From Xanthomonas sp. Leaf131 (GTDB lineage: Bacteria > Pseudomonadota > Gammaproteobacteria > Xanthomonadales > Xanthomonadaceae), in assembly GCF_001423495.1 (NCBI RefSeq), contig NZ_LMOG01000018.1, positions 323,864 through 387,863 on the forward strand: a stretch of DNA of 64,000 nt, read 5' to 3'. The notes below the pieces were generated by a model. That model was not told the origin of the DNA, made no database searches, and was given only the letters and a program-made list of their open reading frames with translations. A program made the translations under genes and the position numbers. Positions 36,949 through 47,198 of the stretch are shown here, piece after piece (position 1 is the first letter of the stretch; each line of letters begins with the position of its first letter).

Positions 36949-38497
36949 CGACAAGATCCTCATCCTCGATTTCGGCGCGCAGTACACGCAGCTGATTGCG
37001 CGGCGTATCCGCGAAATCGGTGTGTATTGCGAGATCTGGGCCTGGGATCACGATCCTTCCGAAATCGCCGGCTTCGGTGCCAAGGGCATCATTCTCTCGG
37101 GTGGTCCCGAGTCGACCACGTTGCCGGGGGCGCCGGTTGCGCCGCAGGAAGTGTTCGACAGCGGCTTGCCGGTGTTCGGCATCTGCTACGGCATGCAGAC
37201 GCTGGCTGCGCAATTGGGCGGTGCGACAGAAGCTGCAGATCAGCGCGAATTCGGCCATGCCGAAGTCGATGTGGTGGCCGCCGATGCACTGTTCGCCGGC
37301 TTGACCGATCACGCCGGCGCCTCGCGTTTGAATGTGTGGATGAGCCACGGCGACCACGTCTCGCAGGTGCCGCCGGGCTTCACCATCACCGCCGTGACCG
37401 ACCGCATTCCGGTGGCGGCGATGTCCAACGAGGACAAGCACTGGTACGGCGTGCAGTTCCACCCCGAGGTCACCCACACGTTGCAGGGCCAGACCTTGCT
37501 GCGCCGCTTTGTGGTGGATGTCTGCGGCTGCCAGACGCTGTGGACGGCGGCCAACATCATCGACGACCAGATTGCGCGCGTGCGCGAGCAGGTGGGCGAT
37601 GACGAAGTGATTCTTGGCCTGTCCGGCGGCGTCGATTCGTCGGTGGTCGCTGCGCTGTTGCACAAGGCGATCGGTGACAAGCTGACCTGCGTGTTCGTCG
37701 ACACCGGCCTGCTGCGTTGGCAGGAGGGCGACCAGGTGATGGCGATGTTCGCCGAGCACATGGGCGTCAAGGTGATCCGCGTCAACGCGGCCGACCGCTA
37801 TTTCGCCAAGCTCGAAGGCGTGAGCGACCCGGAAGCCAAGCGCAAGATCATCGGCAACCTGTTCGTGGATATCTTCGACGAAGAATCCGACAAGCTGGCC
37901 AATGCCAAGTGGCTGGCGCAGGGCACGATCTATCCAGACGTGATCGAGTCGGCCGGCAGCAAGACCGGCAAGGCGCACGTGATCAAGAGCCACCACAACG
38001 TCGGTGGCTTGCCTGAGCACATGAAGCTGGGTCTGGTCGAGCCGCTGCGCGAGTTGTTCAAGGACGAAGTGCGTCGCCTCGGTGTCGAACTCGGCCTGCC
38101 GCGCACGATGGTGTATCGCCATCCGTTCCCGGGCCCCGGCCTGGGTGTGCGCATCCTGGGCGAAGTGAAGCGCGAATACGCCGAACTGCTGGCCAAGGCC
38201 GATGCGATCTTCATCGACGAACTGCGCAAGGCCGATCTGTACGACAAAACAAGCCAGGCGTTCGCGGTGTTCCTGCCGGTGAAATCGGTGGGTGTGGTCG
38301 GCGATGCACGCGCCTACGAATGGGTGATCGCGCTGCGCGCAGTGGAAACCATCGACTTCATGACCGCGCACTGGGCGCACCTGCCGTACGACTTCCTCGG
38401 CACGGTCTCCAACCGCATCATCAACGAACTGCGCGGCGTCTCGCGCGTGGTCTACGACATCTCCGGCAAGCCGCCTGCGACGATCGAGTGGGAGTGA
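36932..38497 (+). CDS. guaA: GMP synthase (glutamine-hydrolysing)
   Basis: A 521-aa enzyme converting XMP to GMP. The class-I amidotransferase domain carries [16 protein letters not shown] (catalytic Cys) and GVQFHPEV; the ATP pyrophosphatase domain has [17 protein letters not shown] (P-loop); and the C-terminal dimerisation domain ends [12 protein letters not shown]. It completes the guaB-guaA pathway pair. Confidence 0.97.
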   Translation: MSSLHNDKILILDFGAQYTQLIARRIREIGVYCEIWAWDHDPSEIAGFGAKGIILSGGPESTTLPGAPVAPQEVFDSGLPVFGICYGMQTLAAQLGGATEAADQREFGHAEVDVVAADALFAGLTDHAGASRLNVWMSHGDHVSQVPPGFTITAVTDRIPVAAMSNEDKHWYGVQFHPEVTHTLQGQTLLRRFVVDVCGCQTLWTAANIIDDQIARVREQVGDDEVILGLSGGVDSSVVAALLHKAIGDKLTCVFVDTGLLRWQEGDQVMAMFAEHMGVKVIRVNAADRYFAKLEGVSDPEAKRKIIGNLFVDIFDEESDKLANAKWLAQGTIYPDVIESAGSKTGKAHVIKSHHNVGGLPEHMKLGLVEPLRELFKDEVRRLGVELGLPRTMVYRHPFPGPGLGVRILGEVKREYAELLAKADAIFIDELRKADLYDKTSQAFAVFLPVKSVGVVGDARAYEWVIALRAVETIDFMTAHWAHLPYDFLGTVSNRIINELRGVSRVVYDISGKPPATIEWE

Positions 38498-38501
38498 GTT
38501 G

Positions 38502-38535
38502 AACGATAAAGGCGCTGAGAGGCGCCTTTATCGTT
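38502..38535 (+). terminator. Rho-independent terminator of guaB-guaA
   Basis: A perfect 14-bp stem (38502-38515 with 38522-38535, AACGATAAAGGCGC and its complement) and 6-nt loop begin 5 nt after the guaA stop codon. Confidence 0.85.
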
Positions 38536-38651
38536 ATCGCAAGCAATGAGCTGACTGCGGTTCTCATCGTTCAATGCGTCGCCACCCGCGCTGCGTGCTG
38601 GATCGCGTAGGTGATTGCATGCAGCTATCAGCATCGATTGCACGCAATCCA

Positions 38652-39038
38652 TCAATCCGGCCAGTGTCTTGCCAAGTCGAAAGAGAGCTGCCGTTGATGG
38701 CGGATGGAGAGAAGATGCACGGTGCCGGCGATCTGTGCATAGAGCATCAGATAGTCTGCCATTACATACTCGCTTAGCTCGGCGTCTTTGACGATGGAGT
38801 CGAGTTGCTTGCGTAAGCGGGCAGCACCATTGGCCACCTCGACCGAGTGAATTGGCCGTTCCAGCAACAGACGTCCCATGTCCGGGAAACGTTCCAGATT
38901 TGGAATGACGGTGTCCATCAGTATGTCCACTAACGCATCGAACGCTTGAAGAGCGTCGACCTCGCGTAGGAATGCCTCGATCTCTGCGAGGTTGCTCTCA
39001 AAGTGGGTGGTGAGTTTGACCTGATGAGGCGTTGCCAC
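38652..39038 (-). CDS. RelE/ParE-family toxin
   Basis: About 128 aa, a probable ribosome-dependent RNase or gyrase-poisoning toxin of the RelE/ParE superfamily, judged from the order of strands and the C-terminal YLMLYAQIAGTVHLLSIRHQRQLSFDL. I use GTG 39038 (protein starting ATPHQVKLTTHFESNL), which lies inside the antitoxin overlap zone; a TTG at 39056 overlapping the antitoxin stop (TTGA) is an alternative. The two genes are coupled, antitoxin first. Which target it hits is not visible from sequence. Confidence 0.72.
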   Translation of the reverse strand: MATPHQVKLTTHFESNLAEIEAFLREVDALQAFDALVDILMDTVIPNLERFPDMGRLLLERPIHSVEVANGAARLRKQLDSIVKDAELSEYVMADYLMLYAQIAGTVHLLSIRHQRQLSFDLARHWPD

Positions 39039-39052
39039 TGACCGATGCCTCG

Positions 39053-39355
39053 TCAACCTGCTGTGCCGGATGCACGGCGGCGTTTGATCGCAGACAGCGT
39101 GCTGCGGGAATCGTTGATGTTGCCAGCAGCAACGTCCTCCAGGCCTTTGCGTGCATCGTCAATCAGCAATAAATGAATGCGCTCGCGCTCAAGCTGGTGG
39201 TAATAGTCCAACCGTTTGGCATCGATGATGGCGATATAGCTTTCGCCGTTTTTCGTGACGATTTTTTCGGCACCGGCCTTTACCTGGTCTGCCAGCTCGG
39301 AAAGATGCGCTCTGGCATGCGATAGCGGAATCACGTCGGCCGAAGAGATCGTCAT
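39053..39355 (-). CDS. Phd/YefM-family antitoxin
   Basis: A 100-aa protein starting MTISSADVIPLSHARAHLSELADQVKAG. The N-terminal dimerisation/DNA-binding region SSADVIPLSHARAHLSELADQV and KNGESYIAIID match Phd/YefM antitoxins; the C-terminal tail is basic. It is first in the pair and its stop lies at the toxin start. An inverted repeat at 39378-39397 is a likely autoregulatory operator. Confidence 0.85.
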   Translation of the reverse strand: MTISSADVIPLSHARAHLSELADQVKAGAEKIVTKNGESYIAIIDAKRLDYYHQLERERIHLLLIDDARKGLEDVAAGNINDSRSTLSAIKRRRASGTAG

Positions 39356-39377
39356 TGTGCGGTCCTGAGAACTGGTA

Positions 39378-39397
39378 ATGTACGGAATAGCGTACAT
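39378..39397. promoter_or_regulatory. Palindromic operator of the toxin-antitoxin pair
   Basis: ATGTACG (39378-39384) and CGTACAT (39391-39397) form a 7-bp inverted repeat around 6 nt, starting 23 nt upstream of the antitoxin start codon. Phd-family antitoxins bind such sites to repress their own operon. Confidence 0.6.
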
Positions 39398-39523
39398 CAT
39401 CCTGTTATTAATTTTGTGAGACGCAGTACAGGGCGGCTGAACCCGGTGCGCACTTATCACAACGAGGACCGGGCCGGCGGCTCGTCGTGGGCAAAGCCCA
39501 GGAGTAGGAAGCGTTCCAGACAG

Positions 39524-39547
39524 AAAAAAACCGCGCAGAGCGCGGCT
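39524..39547 (-). terminator. Rho-independent terminator of the Cache-HAMP operon
   Basis: Read on the minus strand this is AGCCGCGC-TCT-GCGCGGTTTTTTT, an 8-bp-class stem with a 7-T tract, located 29 nt beyond the stop at 39576. Confidence 0.88.
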
Positions 39548-39575
39548 TGGGTTTCGTTCGTGTGGCGATGACTTG

Positions 39576-40208
39576 TCAGCGCGCCTTGGCCAATGCCACA
39601 TGCGCATCGGCCATAAACTTCTGCGCTTCCTGCGGGGTAGAAAGGTTGGCACCCAGCTGATTGAGCACCTGCTCGATATCGCTCGATGCTTCCCAGGCTT
39701 CGTCGCAAAGCATGCCGGCGATCGGGCCGAGATAGTTCAAGGCGACTTTTTCCAGCGCTTCGCGGACTTGTTTGTCGGGTGCGGAGCCACCGCCAGCGGA
39801 TGCAGGCGCCGCGCTCGGTGCCGCGGCGGGCATCGCTGCGGCCGGAGCCTGAGCAGTCGGCGTCGGAGTCGCCACACGCGGCGCAGCCGGCGCGCCACCC
39901 AGATCCTGCTCGAAACCACCCATCAACCACTGCCGCGAGTCATCGCTGAGCAGCGAGGGCTTGCCCATGCCGGCGCCGGGATCGGCCTGGAAACGGGCTT
40001 TCGCGGCGTTGACCATGGTGAGGCGTTGCACCGCCTCATCGTTGCGCAGCATGCGGAACACCACTTCTTCGATCTGCCCGGCATTGAGGCGGACGATGCA
40101 GGAGTGGTTTTCCTCGGTGACGATGAACAGAAAGCCGGACGCCTTCTTCAATGCCAGCGCCTTGAGCTCGCGCAGGATCTCGATCAGCGGACGGAATTCA
40201 GTGGACAT
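39576..40208 (-). CDS. Unknown protein, PatA/DUF4388-like N-terminus and Ala/Pro linker
   Basis: A 210-aa cytoplasmic protein. Residues 1 to about 75 (RPLIEILRELKALALKKASGFLFIV) look like the small DUF4388/PatA-type domain; a flexible Ala/Pro/Thr-rich linker covers about 105-145; a helical C-terminal domain starts DKQVREALEKVALNYLGPIAGML. I do not recognise a defined function. It is 44 nt downstream of a Cache-HAMP sensor on the same strand, suggesting it is the intracellular partner in signal transfer. Confidence 0.65.
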   Translation of the reverse strand: MSTEFRPLIEILRELKALALKKASGFLFIVTEENHSCIVRLNAGQIEEVVFRMLRNDEAVQRLTMVNAAKARFQADPGAGMGKPSLLSDDSRQWLMGGFEQDLGGAPAAPRVATPTPTAQAPAAAMPAAAPSAAPASAGGGSAPDKQVREALEKVALNYLGPIAGMLCDEAWEASSDIEQVLNQLGANLSTPQEAQKFMADAHVALAKAR

Positions 40209-40252
40209 GGCGTCTTCCTTGCATCATCTGGTACGGAATGGGTGCGAGCGGC

Positions 40253-41380
40253 TCAGCGTTTGCTGAGGCGCTCCATGGCCAACCGGACACTGTTGGACAG
40301 GCGGGAGATGGCGCGCGCCAGGGTACCGATTTCATCTTTGAGATTGACCTCGTCGATGGTGTGGTTCCATTTGCCCAGGCTCAGCTCTTCGGCCACGGTG
40401 GTCAAGTGCTGGATCGGGCGCAACACGCGGTTCCAGATCAACGCCCATTGCAGGCCGAGCAGCAGCGCGCAGACCAGCAGGCCGATGCCGGCGATCCACA
40501 ACGACTGGCGCACGATCACGCCATTGACGTCGCTCTTGGGGTAGGCCGAGACCAGGGTGAAGCCCCAATCGGGCACTTCCTGCTTGGTGACGACCCAATC
40601 GTTGGGGCTGTCCTTGACGATCCGCTCGATGGTGGCGGTGTCGGTGGTGGCACCGGTGGTGGACTGGAAGCGCAGCTTGTTCTTGCTGTCGAACACGGCG
40701 ATGAAGCCGGAGTCGAGCACGCGACGGCTGCTGACCACGTTTTCCAGTGCCTGCGTGTCGGCCTTGTAGCCGACGTACCAGGCACCGATGACGCGCTTGT
40801 CGTTGCCGGCGAAGATCGGCTCGTAGCCGGTGACGTACGGGTTGCCGAGGATGTCGACCACGCCGTAGAAACTTTCGCCATTGCGCAGTTTGGCGGCGGC
40901 CTGGCCGTTGGGATCGAGCACGGTGCCGATGGCGCGGCTGCCGTCGTCCTTCTTGACGTTGGTGGAGATGCGCACGAAGTCATCGCCGGTCCGCGAGAAC
41001 AGCGTGGCGGTGCCTTCGTGGATCGCGGTTACATCGTCGAGCATGCCGAACTCATTGGCCTGCGACTTCTGGCCCAGCAGCAGATCGTTGGCAGTGCGAT
41101 CGGCAACGCTGACCTCCGCGCCGACGCTTGCAGCGCCATGTGCGTTGGCTTCCTTGCGCAGCTGGCGCATGGAGGAATTGACGCGATCGAGCATCATCGC
41201 GCGGGTGACCGAGAACAGGGTCTGCAAGGACACCGACTGGCGCTCGATGGCGTCGCCGGTCTCGAACTTGACCCGGTTCGCTTCGGTAATGGCCAGAATG
41301 ACCGTCAGTGCCACCACCACGACCAGCACCAAGGCCAGCACCGGCAACAGCAGGCGCACCCGCAAAGAGTGACGAAGCAT
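40253..41380 (-). CDS. Cache-HAMP receptor-like protein lacking an output domain
   Basis: A 375-aa membrane sensor. The N-terminal helix (about 10-30) is followed by a periplasmic Cache 3/Cache 2-type ligand-binding domain (about 35-290, with GNPYVTGYEPIFAGNDKRVIGAWYVGY), a second helix (about 292-312) and a HAMP domain ending in EIGTLARAISRLSNSVRLAMERLSKR. The chain then stops: no methyl-accepting, kinase or GGDEF domain follows. It starts at ATG 41380 after AGGGGAA. It heads a two-gene operon with the next protein, which may supply the output. Confidence 0.87.
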   Translation of the reverse strand: MLRHSLRVRLLLPVLALVLVVVVALTVILAITEANRVKFETGDAIERQSVSLQTLFSVTRAMMLDRVNSSMRQLRKEANAHGAASVGAEVSVADRTANDLLLGQKSQANEFGMLDDVTAIHEGTATLFSRTGDDFVRISTNVKKDDGSRAIGTVLDPNGQAAAKLRNGESFYGVVDILGNPYVTGYEPIFAGNDKRVIGAWYVGYKADTQALENVVSSRRVLDSGFIAVFDSKNKLRFQSTTGATTDTATIERIVKDSPNDWVVTKQEVPDWGFTLVSAYPKSDVNGVIVRQSLWIAGIGLLVCALLLGLQWALIWNRVLRPIQHLTTVAEELSLGKWNHTIDEVNLKDEIGTLARAISRLSNSVRLAMERLSKR

Positions 41381-41712
41381 CGCAATTCCCCTGAACGCGT
41401 TTAGTGATTGAATCGAGTGCCGCCGCTGCGCTGTGCAGCGATCGGACGTAGCCGTTATCGGCTAGTGCACAAGATGCTGAAGCGGCCCCCTTGCCGCTTG
41501 GCGGGGCATACGATAGCTCAAGTCGATCGATTTGACAGGGCGGCGGGCGCGCTGCGTCGCCTGGCGTTCAAGAATGGTCGACCGCGTTGCAAAGTCGAAG
41601 GCAGGGATGGGCAGACCGGCGGCGGCGACTAGCGGAAGACGGCGCTGTGGGTGTTGGCCGACGGCAGGCGACCGGCTGGCGCGGCGTCTGCACGCGGCGT
41701 ATCGACACAAAC
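41381..41712. other. Intergenic region upstream of the Cache-HAMP operon
   Basis: A gap of about 330 nt. No gene, RNA or strong hairpin is apparent; the small overlapping reading frames on both strands have no protein-like composition. The right side holds the terminator of the next minus-strand gene. It should contain the promoter for the receptor operon. Confidence 0.45.
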
Positions 41713-41741
41713 AAAAAGCCGACTCGCACGAGCCGGCCTTT
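41713..41741 (-). terminator. Rho-independent terminator of the alpha/beta hydrolase gene
   Basis: Minus-strand reading: GCCGGCTCG / CGAGTCGGC (one wobble pair) around 2 nt, followed by TTTTTG. It starts 24 nt beyond the hydrolase stop at 41765. Confidence 0.85.
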
Positions 41742-41764
41742 CGTTTGTTGCAGCGTGAAACCGG

Positions 41765-42589
41765 TCAGGCCTTGGCGAATGCCAGCAGGTCCTGGTTGAA
41801 CTGATCAGCGTGAGTGACGGGTAGACCATGCGGCGCGCCAGCGTAGATCTTCAGTTCGGCATTCTTGATGACTTTGGCCGACAGCTTGCCGGATGCATCG
41901 ATCGGTACGATCTGGTCGTCGTCGCCATGCACCACCAGTGCCGGCACGTCGATCTTCTCCAGGTCCGCGGTGTAGTCGATCTCGGAGAACTCCTTGATGC
42001 AGTCGTACTGGCCTTTGTGGCCGCCCAACATGCCCTGCAACCAGAATGCATCGCGCATGCCTTGAGTGACCTTATGCCCGTCGCGATTGGCGCCGAAGAA
42101 CGGCGTGGTCAGGTCCTGATAGAACTGCGAACGGTCCTTGGCCACACCGTCGCGGATGCCGTCGAATACGCTCAGCGGCAGGCCGCCTGGATTGGTCGGG
42201 CTCTTGACCATCTGCGGCGGCACCGCGCCGACCAGCACCACCTTGGCCACGCGCTTGCTGCCGTGTCGGCCGATGTAGTGCGCCACTTCGCCACCGCCGG
42301 TAGAGTGGCCCACCAGAATCGCGTCCTGCAGGTCCAGCGCCTCGATCACGGCGGCCAGATCGTCGGCATAGGTGTCCATGTCGTTGCCATCCCAGGTCTG
42401 GGTCGAGCGGCCGTGGCTGCGACGGTCGTGCGCGATCACGCGGAAGCCGTGTTGGCCCAGGAACAGCATCTGGGAGTCCCAGGCATCGGCGCTGAGCGGC
42501 CAGCCATGCGAGAACACGACCGGCTGGCCCTTGCCCCAGTCCTTGTAGAAGATGTTGGCGCCATCGGGGCGGGTGACGAAATTGGTCAT
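41765..42589 (-). CDS. Alpha/beta hydrolase, non-heme chloroperoxidase type
   Basis: A 274-aa cytoplasmic hydrolase of the cofactor-free haloperoxidase/esterase group. Start [21 protein letters not shown] (ATG 42589). The nucleophile elbow is [17 protein letters not shown] (Ser in GHSTG), the Asp lies near [17 protein letters not shown], and the catalytic His in [15 protein letters not shown]. These proteins usually act as esterases, with halogenation a side reaction. The substrate is unknown. Confidence 0.9.
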   Translation of the reverse strand: MTNFVTRPDGANIFYKDWGKGQPVVFSHGWPLSADAWDSQMLFLGQHGFRVIAHDRRSHGRSTQTWDGNDMDTYADDLAAVIEALDLQDAILVGHSTGGGEVAHYIGRHGSKRVAKVVLVGAVPPQMVKSPTNPGGLPLSVFDGIRDGVAKDRSQFYQDLTTPFFGANRDGHKVTQGMRDAFWLQGMLGGHKGQYDCIKEFSEIDYTADLEKIDVPALVVHGDDDQIVPIDASGKLSAKVIKNAELKIYAGAPHGLPVTHADQFNQDLLAFAKA

Positions 42590-42909
42590 CAGGGTGACTC
42601 CGTGGTTGGTGGGGCGACGCGTCGTTGCGAGAGGTGCGCGTGCGGGATGGCACTGGCAAAAACAGTCGAAGCAACGCTGCCACGGCTGGCGTTCTGGAGA
42701 TGAGAAATTCGGTATCCGGCGTCGGCCATTGCTTCCGACGCGTGCATGCCAAGCGCGAGTGGGGCAGGGCATGCAGCCGGGATGTCGCATGAGGCTGGAT
42801 GGCCGCCACGCGTGTGGAAGCAGGTCAACGCGATCGCTATGCCACGTGCTGCCTGCGAAGCAGGCTGCACACGCCAGCGTGCGCGATCAACTGCACTCCA
42901 CCCTGCCGA
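42590..42909. other. Intergenic region between hydrolase and mntH
   Basis: This 320-nt gap should hold the hydrolase promoter and the end of mntH, both on the minus strand. A hairpin at 42846-42870 (GCCTGC/GCAGGC with a flanking GTGC/GCAC pair) is the only structure seen and may mark the mntH 3' end. I see no gene in it; an Ala/Arg-rich reading frame there looks like a shadow. Confidence 0.45.
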
Positions 42910-44256
42910 TCAGTTCAACGCGGTATCCCACAGCAACTTGACGTTCAAACAGACGATCACCGCCGCGATCACCCAGGCAATGCGCACCAGCCATGCGGGC
43001 GCCACCAAGGCGCCCATCAATCGACGGTCCGAGACGAAGCGCACCAACGGAATCACCGCAAACGGCAGTTGCATCGACAACACCACCTGGCTAAGTACCA
43101 ACAATCGCGCTGTACCGGCCTCGCCGTACAACCAGGTCACGATTACCACCGGCACGATGGCGATGCCGCGGGTGAGCAGGCGGCGCATCCACGGCGGCAG
43201 CCGCAGCTGCAAAAAGCCTTCCATGACGATCTGCCCGGCCAATGTGGCAGTGACCGTAGAGTTCACGCCGGAAGCGAGCAGTGCCACGGCAAACAAGGTC
43301 GAAGCCAGACCCACGCCCAGCATCGGCGCCAGCAACGCATGTGCCTGCTCGATTTCCTGCACATCGGTGCGGCCCTGCGCATGAAACACCGCCGCTGCCA
43401 GAATCAGGATCGATGCATTGATGAACAACGCGAACATCAACGCCACCGTGCTGTCGGTGACCGCCCAGCGCAACGCCGATTTGCGGCCTGTATCGGTGCG
43501 CGGATAGTCACGCGTCTGCACGATCGACGAGTGCAGATACAGGTTATGCGGCATCACCGTCGCACCGATGATGCCGATGGCCAGATACAAGGCGTGCGGG
43601 TCGGTCACCACCTGCGCGCGCGGAATGAAGCCGGCCAACACCGCCGCTATCGGTGGCGCGGCCAGTGCGATCTGGATACCGAAGCACACCGAAATGATCA
43701 GCAGCAACGCGATCACGAACGCTTCCAGGGCGCGGAAACCGCGGTTCATCAACAACAGCACCAGCACCACATCGACCGCAGTGATGATCGCGCCCATCGT
43801 CAGTGGAATGCCTAACAACAACTTCAATGCGATGGCAGTGCCGATCACCTCGGCCAGGTCGCAGGCGATGATCGCCAGCTCGCACAGGCCCCACAGCGCC
43901 AGGTTCACCCCGCGTGGGTAGCGCGCTCTGCAGGCCTGCGCCAGGTCCAGCCCCGTCGCGATGCCCAGGCGCGCCGACAAGGCTTGCAACACGATCGCCA
44001 TCACGTTGGACAGCAGGATCACCGACAGCAGCAGATAGCCGAACTGCGAGCCGCCGGCCAGATCGGTGGCCCAATTGCCCGGGTCCATGTAGCCGACCGA
44101 CACCATGTAGCCCGGCCCCAGAAACGCCAGCAACCGGAACCACCAATGGCCGCCTTTTGGCACCGCGACACTGGCGTGGTGATCGCCCAGACCGCCATTG
44201 GCGGAATGCGCTGCGGGGCGGGCTGCCTGGGTGGTTGAGAGGGTATCGGCGGACAT
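42910..44256 (-). CDS. mntH: Mn2+/H+ symporter (Nramp family)
   Basis: A 448-aa inner-membrane importer of manganese (and other divalent metals). The Nramp signature [20 protein letters not shown] (DPGN in helix 1) and [14 protein letters not shown] (MPH in helix 6) are both present, with about eleven transmembrane helices. ATG 44256 ([10 protein letters not shown]) is used; an open frame continues upstream through the operator and is not credible. Divergent from the mntR regulator, with an MntR box between them. Confidence 0.94.
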   Translation of the reverse strand: MSADTLSTTQAARPAAHSANGGLGDHHASVAVPKGGHWWFRLLAFLGPGYMVSVGYMDPGNWATDLAGGSQFGYLLLSVILLSNVMAIVLQALSARLGIATGLDLAQACRARYPRGVNLALWGLCELAIIACDLAEVIGTAIALKLLLGIPLTMGAIITAVDVVLVLLLMNRGFRALEAFVIALLLIISVCFGIQIALAAPPIAAVLAGFIPRAQVVTDPHALYLAIGIIGATVMPHNLYLHSSIVQTRDYPRTDTGRKSALRWAVTDSTVALMFALFINASILILAAAVFHAQGRTDVQEIEQAHALLAPMLGVGLASTLFAVALLASGVNSTVTATLAGQIVMEGFLQLRLPPWMRRLLTRGIAIVPVVIVTWLYGEAGTARLLVLSQVVLSMQLPFAVIPLVRFVSDRRLMGALVAPAWLVRIAWVIAAVIVCLNVKLLWDTALN

Positions 44257-44290
44257 ACGGAGCGCATCGGGAATGGATCGAGCCGATGAT

Positions 44291-44304
44291 ATAGCAAGTG
44301 CTAT
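44291..44304. promoter_or_regulatory. MntR box controlling mntH
   Basis: ATAGCA-AG-TGCTAT is an inverted repeat that matches the core ATAGCnnnnGCTAT of the E. coli MntR box (known form ACATAGCAAAGGCTATGT). It lies 35 nt before the mntH start codon, and between mntH and mntR, so Mn-loaded MntR probably represses mntH here. Confidence 0.85.
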
Positions 44305-44382
44305 GCTGTTGAGCATTGGCAAACTAAATCGTAATGATCGGCTGCGTGCTTCAAACTACGCATCCCGGCACTTGCGCCGGAC

Positions 44383-44868
44383 GTGATGACGAGGATGAGG
44401 GTGGGCAAGAGCGAAAAGCAGGAAGCCGCCGTGCCGGTGTTGATCGATGCGCAGGTGCATATGGAGAGCTTCCGTCAGGTGCGCGAAGCGCGCCGCGCCG
44501 AGTTGGTCGAGGACTACGTGGAGCTGATCTCCGATCTGCTGGTCGACGGCGGCGAAGCGCGCCAGGTCGATATCGCCGCGCGCCTAGGCGTGGCCCAGCC
44601 GACCGTGGCCAAGATGCTCAAGCGGCTGGTGCGCGACGGCTGGGTGGTGCAGCGCCCGTACCGCGGCGTGTTCCTGACCCCGGCCGGCGAAGCGTTGGCG
44701 GCGTCCAGCCGACAGCGTCATCAGATCGTCGAACGCTTTCTGCTGGCGCTGGGCATCGACGAAGCCACCGCGCGCCGCGATGCCGAGGGCATCGAGCACC
44801 ATGTCAGCGAAGCCACCGTCGCCGCGTTCGCCGCCTTCCTGGATCGCCAGGGCGGCAGCGCCGCGTGA
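44383..44868 (+). CDS. mntR: Manganese-responsive regulator (DtxR family)
   Basis: A DtxR/MntR-type repressor of 157-161 aa. Winged helix-turn-helix at about residues 38-90 ([30 protein letters not shown]), followed by the dimerisation/metal-binding helices ([31 protein letters not shown], with the metal-ligand HH). Several starts are possible (GTG 44383, ATG 44386, ATG 44395); the longest is listed. Its stop overlaps the tadA start by 4 nt (GTGA). Confidence 0.93.
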   Translation: MMTRMRVGKSEKQEAAVPVLIDAQVHMESFRQVREARRAELVEDYVELISDLLVDGGEARQVDIAARLGVAQPTVAKMLKRLVRDGWVVQRPYRGVFLTPAGEALAASSRQRHQIVERFLLALGIDEATARRDAEGIEHHVSEATVAAFAAFLDRQGGSAA

Positions 44869-45380
44869 GTACCTCGTTGGACATGCCGGTCGACACGGCA
44901 CAGGCGCTGATCGACCGGCAATGGATGCAAAGCGCCCTGCTGCTGGCCGAGCGTGCCGAGCGCGACTATGACGAGATCCCGGTCGGCGCACTGCTGGTCG
45001 ATGCCGATGGCAACGTGCTGGGCGAAGGCTGGAACTTCAACATCGCCAGCCACGATCCAAGCGCGCATGCCGAGATCATGGCCATGCGCGAAGCTGGCCG
45101 CCGGCTGGCCAATCACCGCCTGATCGGCTGCAGCTTGTACGTCACCCTGGAGCCGTGCGCGATGTGTGCGATGGCGATGATCCATGCGCGGATCGCGCGG
45201 GTGGTGTTCGCCGCCAGCGACCCCAAGACCGGCGCCTGCGGCAGCGTGTTCGACCTGTTGGCCGACCCACGCCATAACCATCGCGTACAGGTCAGCGGCG
45301 GGGTGCTTGCTGCAGAAGCAAGCACGCGGCTGACCAATTACTTCAGGGCCAAGCGTGGCAAGCCGCCCCTCGCGCCCTGA
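44865..45380 (+). CDS. tadA: tRNA-specific adenosine deaminase
   Basis: A 171-aa enzyme that makes inosine at the wobble position (A34) of tRNA-Arg(ACG), an essential step. Zinc-binding signatures [15 protein letters not shown] (HAE, with the catalytic Glu) and [17 protein letters not shown] (PCxxC) are clear. GTG 44865 overlaps the mntR stop; ATG 44883 ([15 protein letters not shown]) is a good alternative. Confidence 0.94.
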   Translation: MSTSLDMPVDTAQALIDRQWMQSALLLAERAERDYDEIPVGALLVDADGNVLGEGWNFNIASHDPSAHAEIMAMREAGRRLANHRLIGCSLYVTLEPCAMCAMAMIHARIARVVFAASDPKTGACGSVFDLLADPRHNHRVQVSGGVLAAEASTRLTNYFRAKRGKPPLAP

Positions 45381-45450
45381 GCGGCGCGGCCGCGGTATGA
45401 TGCGCGCCCTTCAGCATCTGGCCGGCGACGGCCCTCCACAGGACGGCGAT

Positions 45451-46035
45451 ATGGCAGACAACCTTGCGGGCAACGACCGACTGATCTGGATCGATCTGGA
45501 AATGACCGGGCTGGATACCGATCGCGATTCCATCATCGAGATCGCCACCATCGTGACCGATGCGCAGTTGAACGTGCTTGCCGAGGGGCCGGAACTGGCC
45601 ATCGCCCATCCGCTGGCGACGCTGGAAGCCATGGACGAATGGAACCGCAATCAGCACCGTCGTTCGGGCCTGTGGCAACGCGTGCTCGACAGCCAGGTCA
45701 CCCATGCGCAGGCCGAAGCGCAGACCGTGGCGTTTCTGGGCGAATGGATCCGCGCCGGCGCCTCGCCGATGTGCGGCAACTCAATCTGCCAGGATCGCCG
45801 CTTCCTGCACCGCCAGATGTCGCGCCTTGAGCGCTACTTCCATTACCGCAACCTCGACGTGTCCACCATCAAGGAGCTGGCGCGCCGCTGGGCGCCGACG
45901 GTGGCCAATGGTTTCGCCAAGAGCTCGGCACACACTGCACTTAGCGACGTGCGCGATTCGATCGACGAGCTGCGCCACTACCGGCAGTTCATGGGCGCGT
46001 TGGGCGGTGCAAATCAGGGTGGCGCGCAGGGATGA
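45451..46035 (+). CDS. orn: Oligoribonuclease
   Basis: A 194-aa 3'-5' exoribonuclease of the DnaQ/DEDDh family that clears RNA dinucleotides, including pGpG from c-di-GMP turnover. Motifs: [25 protein letters not shown] (DEDD D and E), [15 protein letters not shown] and [21 protein letters not shown] 45451 ([11 protein letters not shown]) matches the family start. A strong terminator follows. Confidence 0.96.
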   Translation: MADNLAGNDRLIWIDLEMTGLDTDRDSIIEIATIVTDAQLNVLAEGPELAIAHPLATLEAMDEWNRNQHRRSGLWQRVLDSQVTHAQAEAQTVAFLGEWIRAGASPMCGNSICQDRRFLHRQMSRLERYFHYRNLDVSTIKELARRWAPTVANGFAKSSAHTALSDVRDSIDELRHYRQFMGALGGANQGGAQG

Positions 46036-46164
46036 GGGCGGCACTGGTTCGCGGCATGCCGACGGCATGCTGCCACTGGTGTGCAGCGCGCGTTGCGCGT
46101 CGGAAGTTGCGCATCTTCAGCGTCATCTGTTCGATGTAGCAGGCGCCAGAGACGCCACACGACA

Positions 46165-46194
46165 AAAAGGCCGCATCACTGGATGCGGCCTTTT
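46165..46194. terminator. Bidirectional terminator between orn and mscS
   Basis: AAAAGGCCGCATC (46165-46177) pairs perfectly with 46182-46194 around an ACTG loop; A and T runs on the two sides let it work for orn (plus) and for the convergent mscS (minus). Confidence 0.92.
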
Positions 46195-46227
46195 GCATGA
46201 CAGATTGCTTTACACGCGAAAACGCAC

Positions 46228-47198
46228 TCAACGTGCCAGCGACGGCCCCTTGCTCAGATCGCCATCGTCGGCGATGCCTTTCAGCAGCAGATCGGAGATC
46301 GGCTTGCCGTCGGCATCGTGGTGATACACATGCAGGTCGCGCTGCGGGTAGGGAATATTGAGCCCGTTTTCCAGCAGCTGGTTGCGGATCTGTTCCAGCG
46401 TGGTGCTCTTGGCCGCGCCGAAGTTGCCGTTGGTGGCATACGCAAACAACATCAGATCCACCGTGCTCTCGCCCAGATTGGTGACCTGCACGAACGGTGC
46501 CGGCGACTCCAGGATGTTGGGGTTGTCCTTGGCGATCTGCAGCAACAGCTGCTGGGCCTTCTTCAGATCGTCGCCGTAGCCCACGCCCACGGTCACTTCC
46601 AGGCGACGGTTGGGCAGGGTGCTGTAGTTGACGATCGGCGAGGTGGTGATCGTGCTGTTGGGCAGGGTGATCATGCGTTCGTCGAACGAGCGTAGCCGGG
46701 TCTGAAAGATCCGGATCTCGTCCACGATGCCCTCCTGGCCGGCGATCACCACGTGGTCGCCATCGCGCATCGGTCGCAGCACGATCAGCATCACGCCTGC
46801 GGCGATGTTGGACAGCGAATCCTTCAACGCCAGACCGACCGCCAGACCGGCCGCACCCAGCACCGCAATCAGCGAGGTCGGCGGCACGCCGATCTTGCTC
46901 AACGCGCTCACGAACACCAGCACCAGCAACAACGCATACAACACATTGCGCAGGAAGTTGGTCAGCGTGATCTCGATACGCGCGCGGGTCAGCGCGCGAT
47001 GCAGCCACTGGCTGAGTTGCTTGGCCAGCCACATGCCGACCACCACGATCAGCAGCGCCAACCCCCAATTGAGCGCGTACTGCGCCCACGGGATGTTGGC
47101 CCAATTGAACGCCGGCTCCGCCACCTTGGTGGCCGCCGCTGCCGGCTTTGCGGCGACTGCTCCTGCAGCCGCCGCCCACACCACACCCAACAGTCCCA

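Noticed and set aside
42910-44322. Upstream extension of mntH past 44256
   Set aside because: It would run through the MntR box; the ATG at 44256 is the better start.
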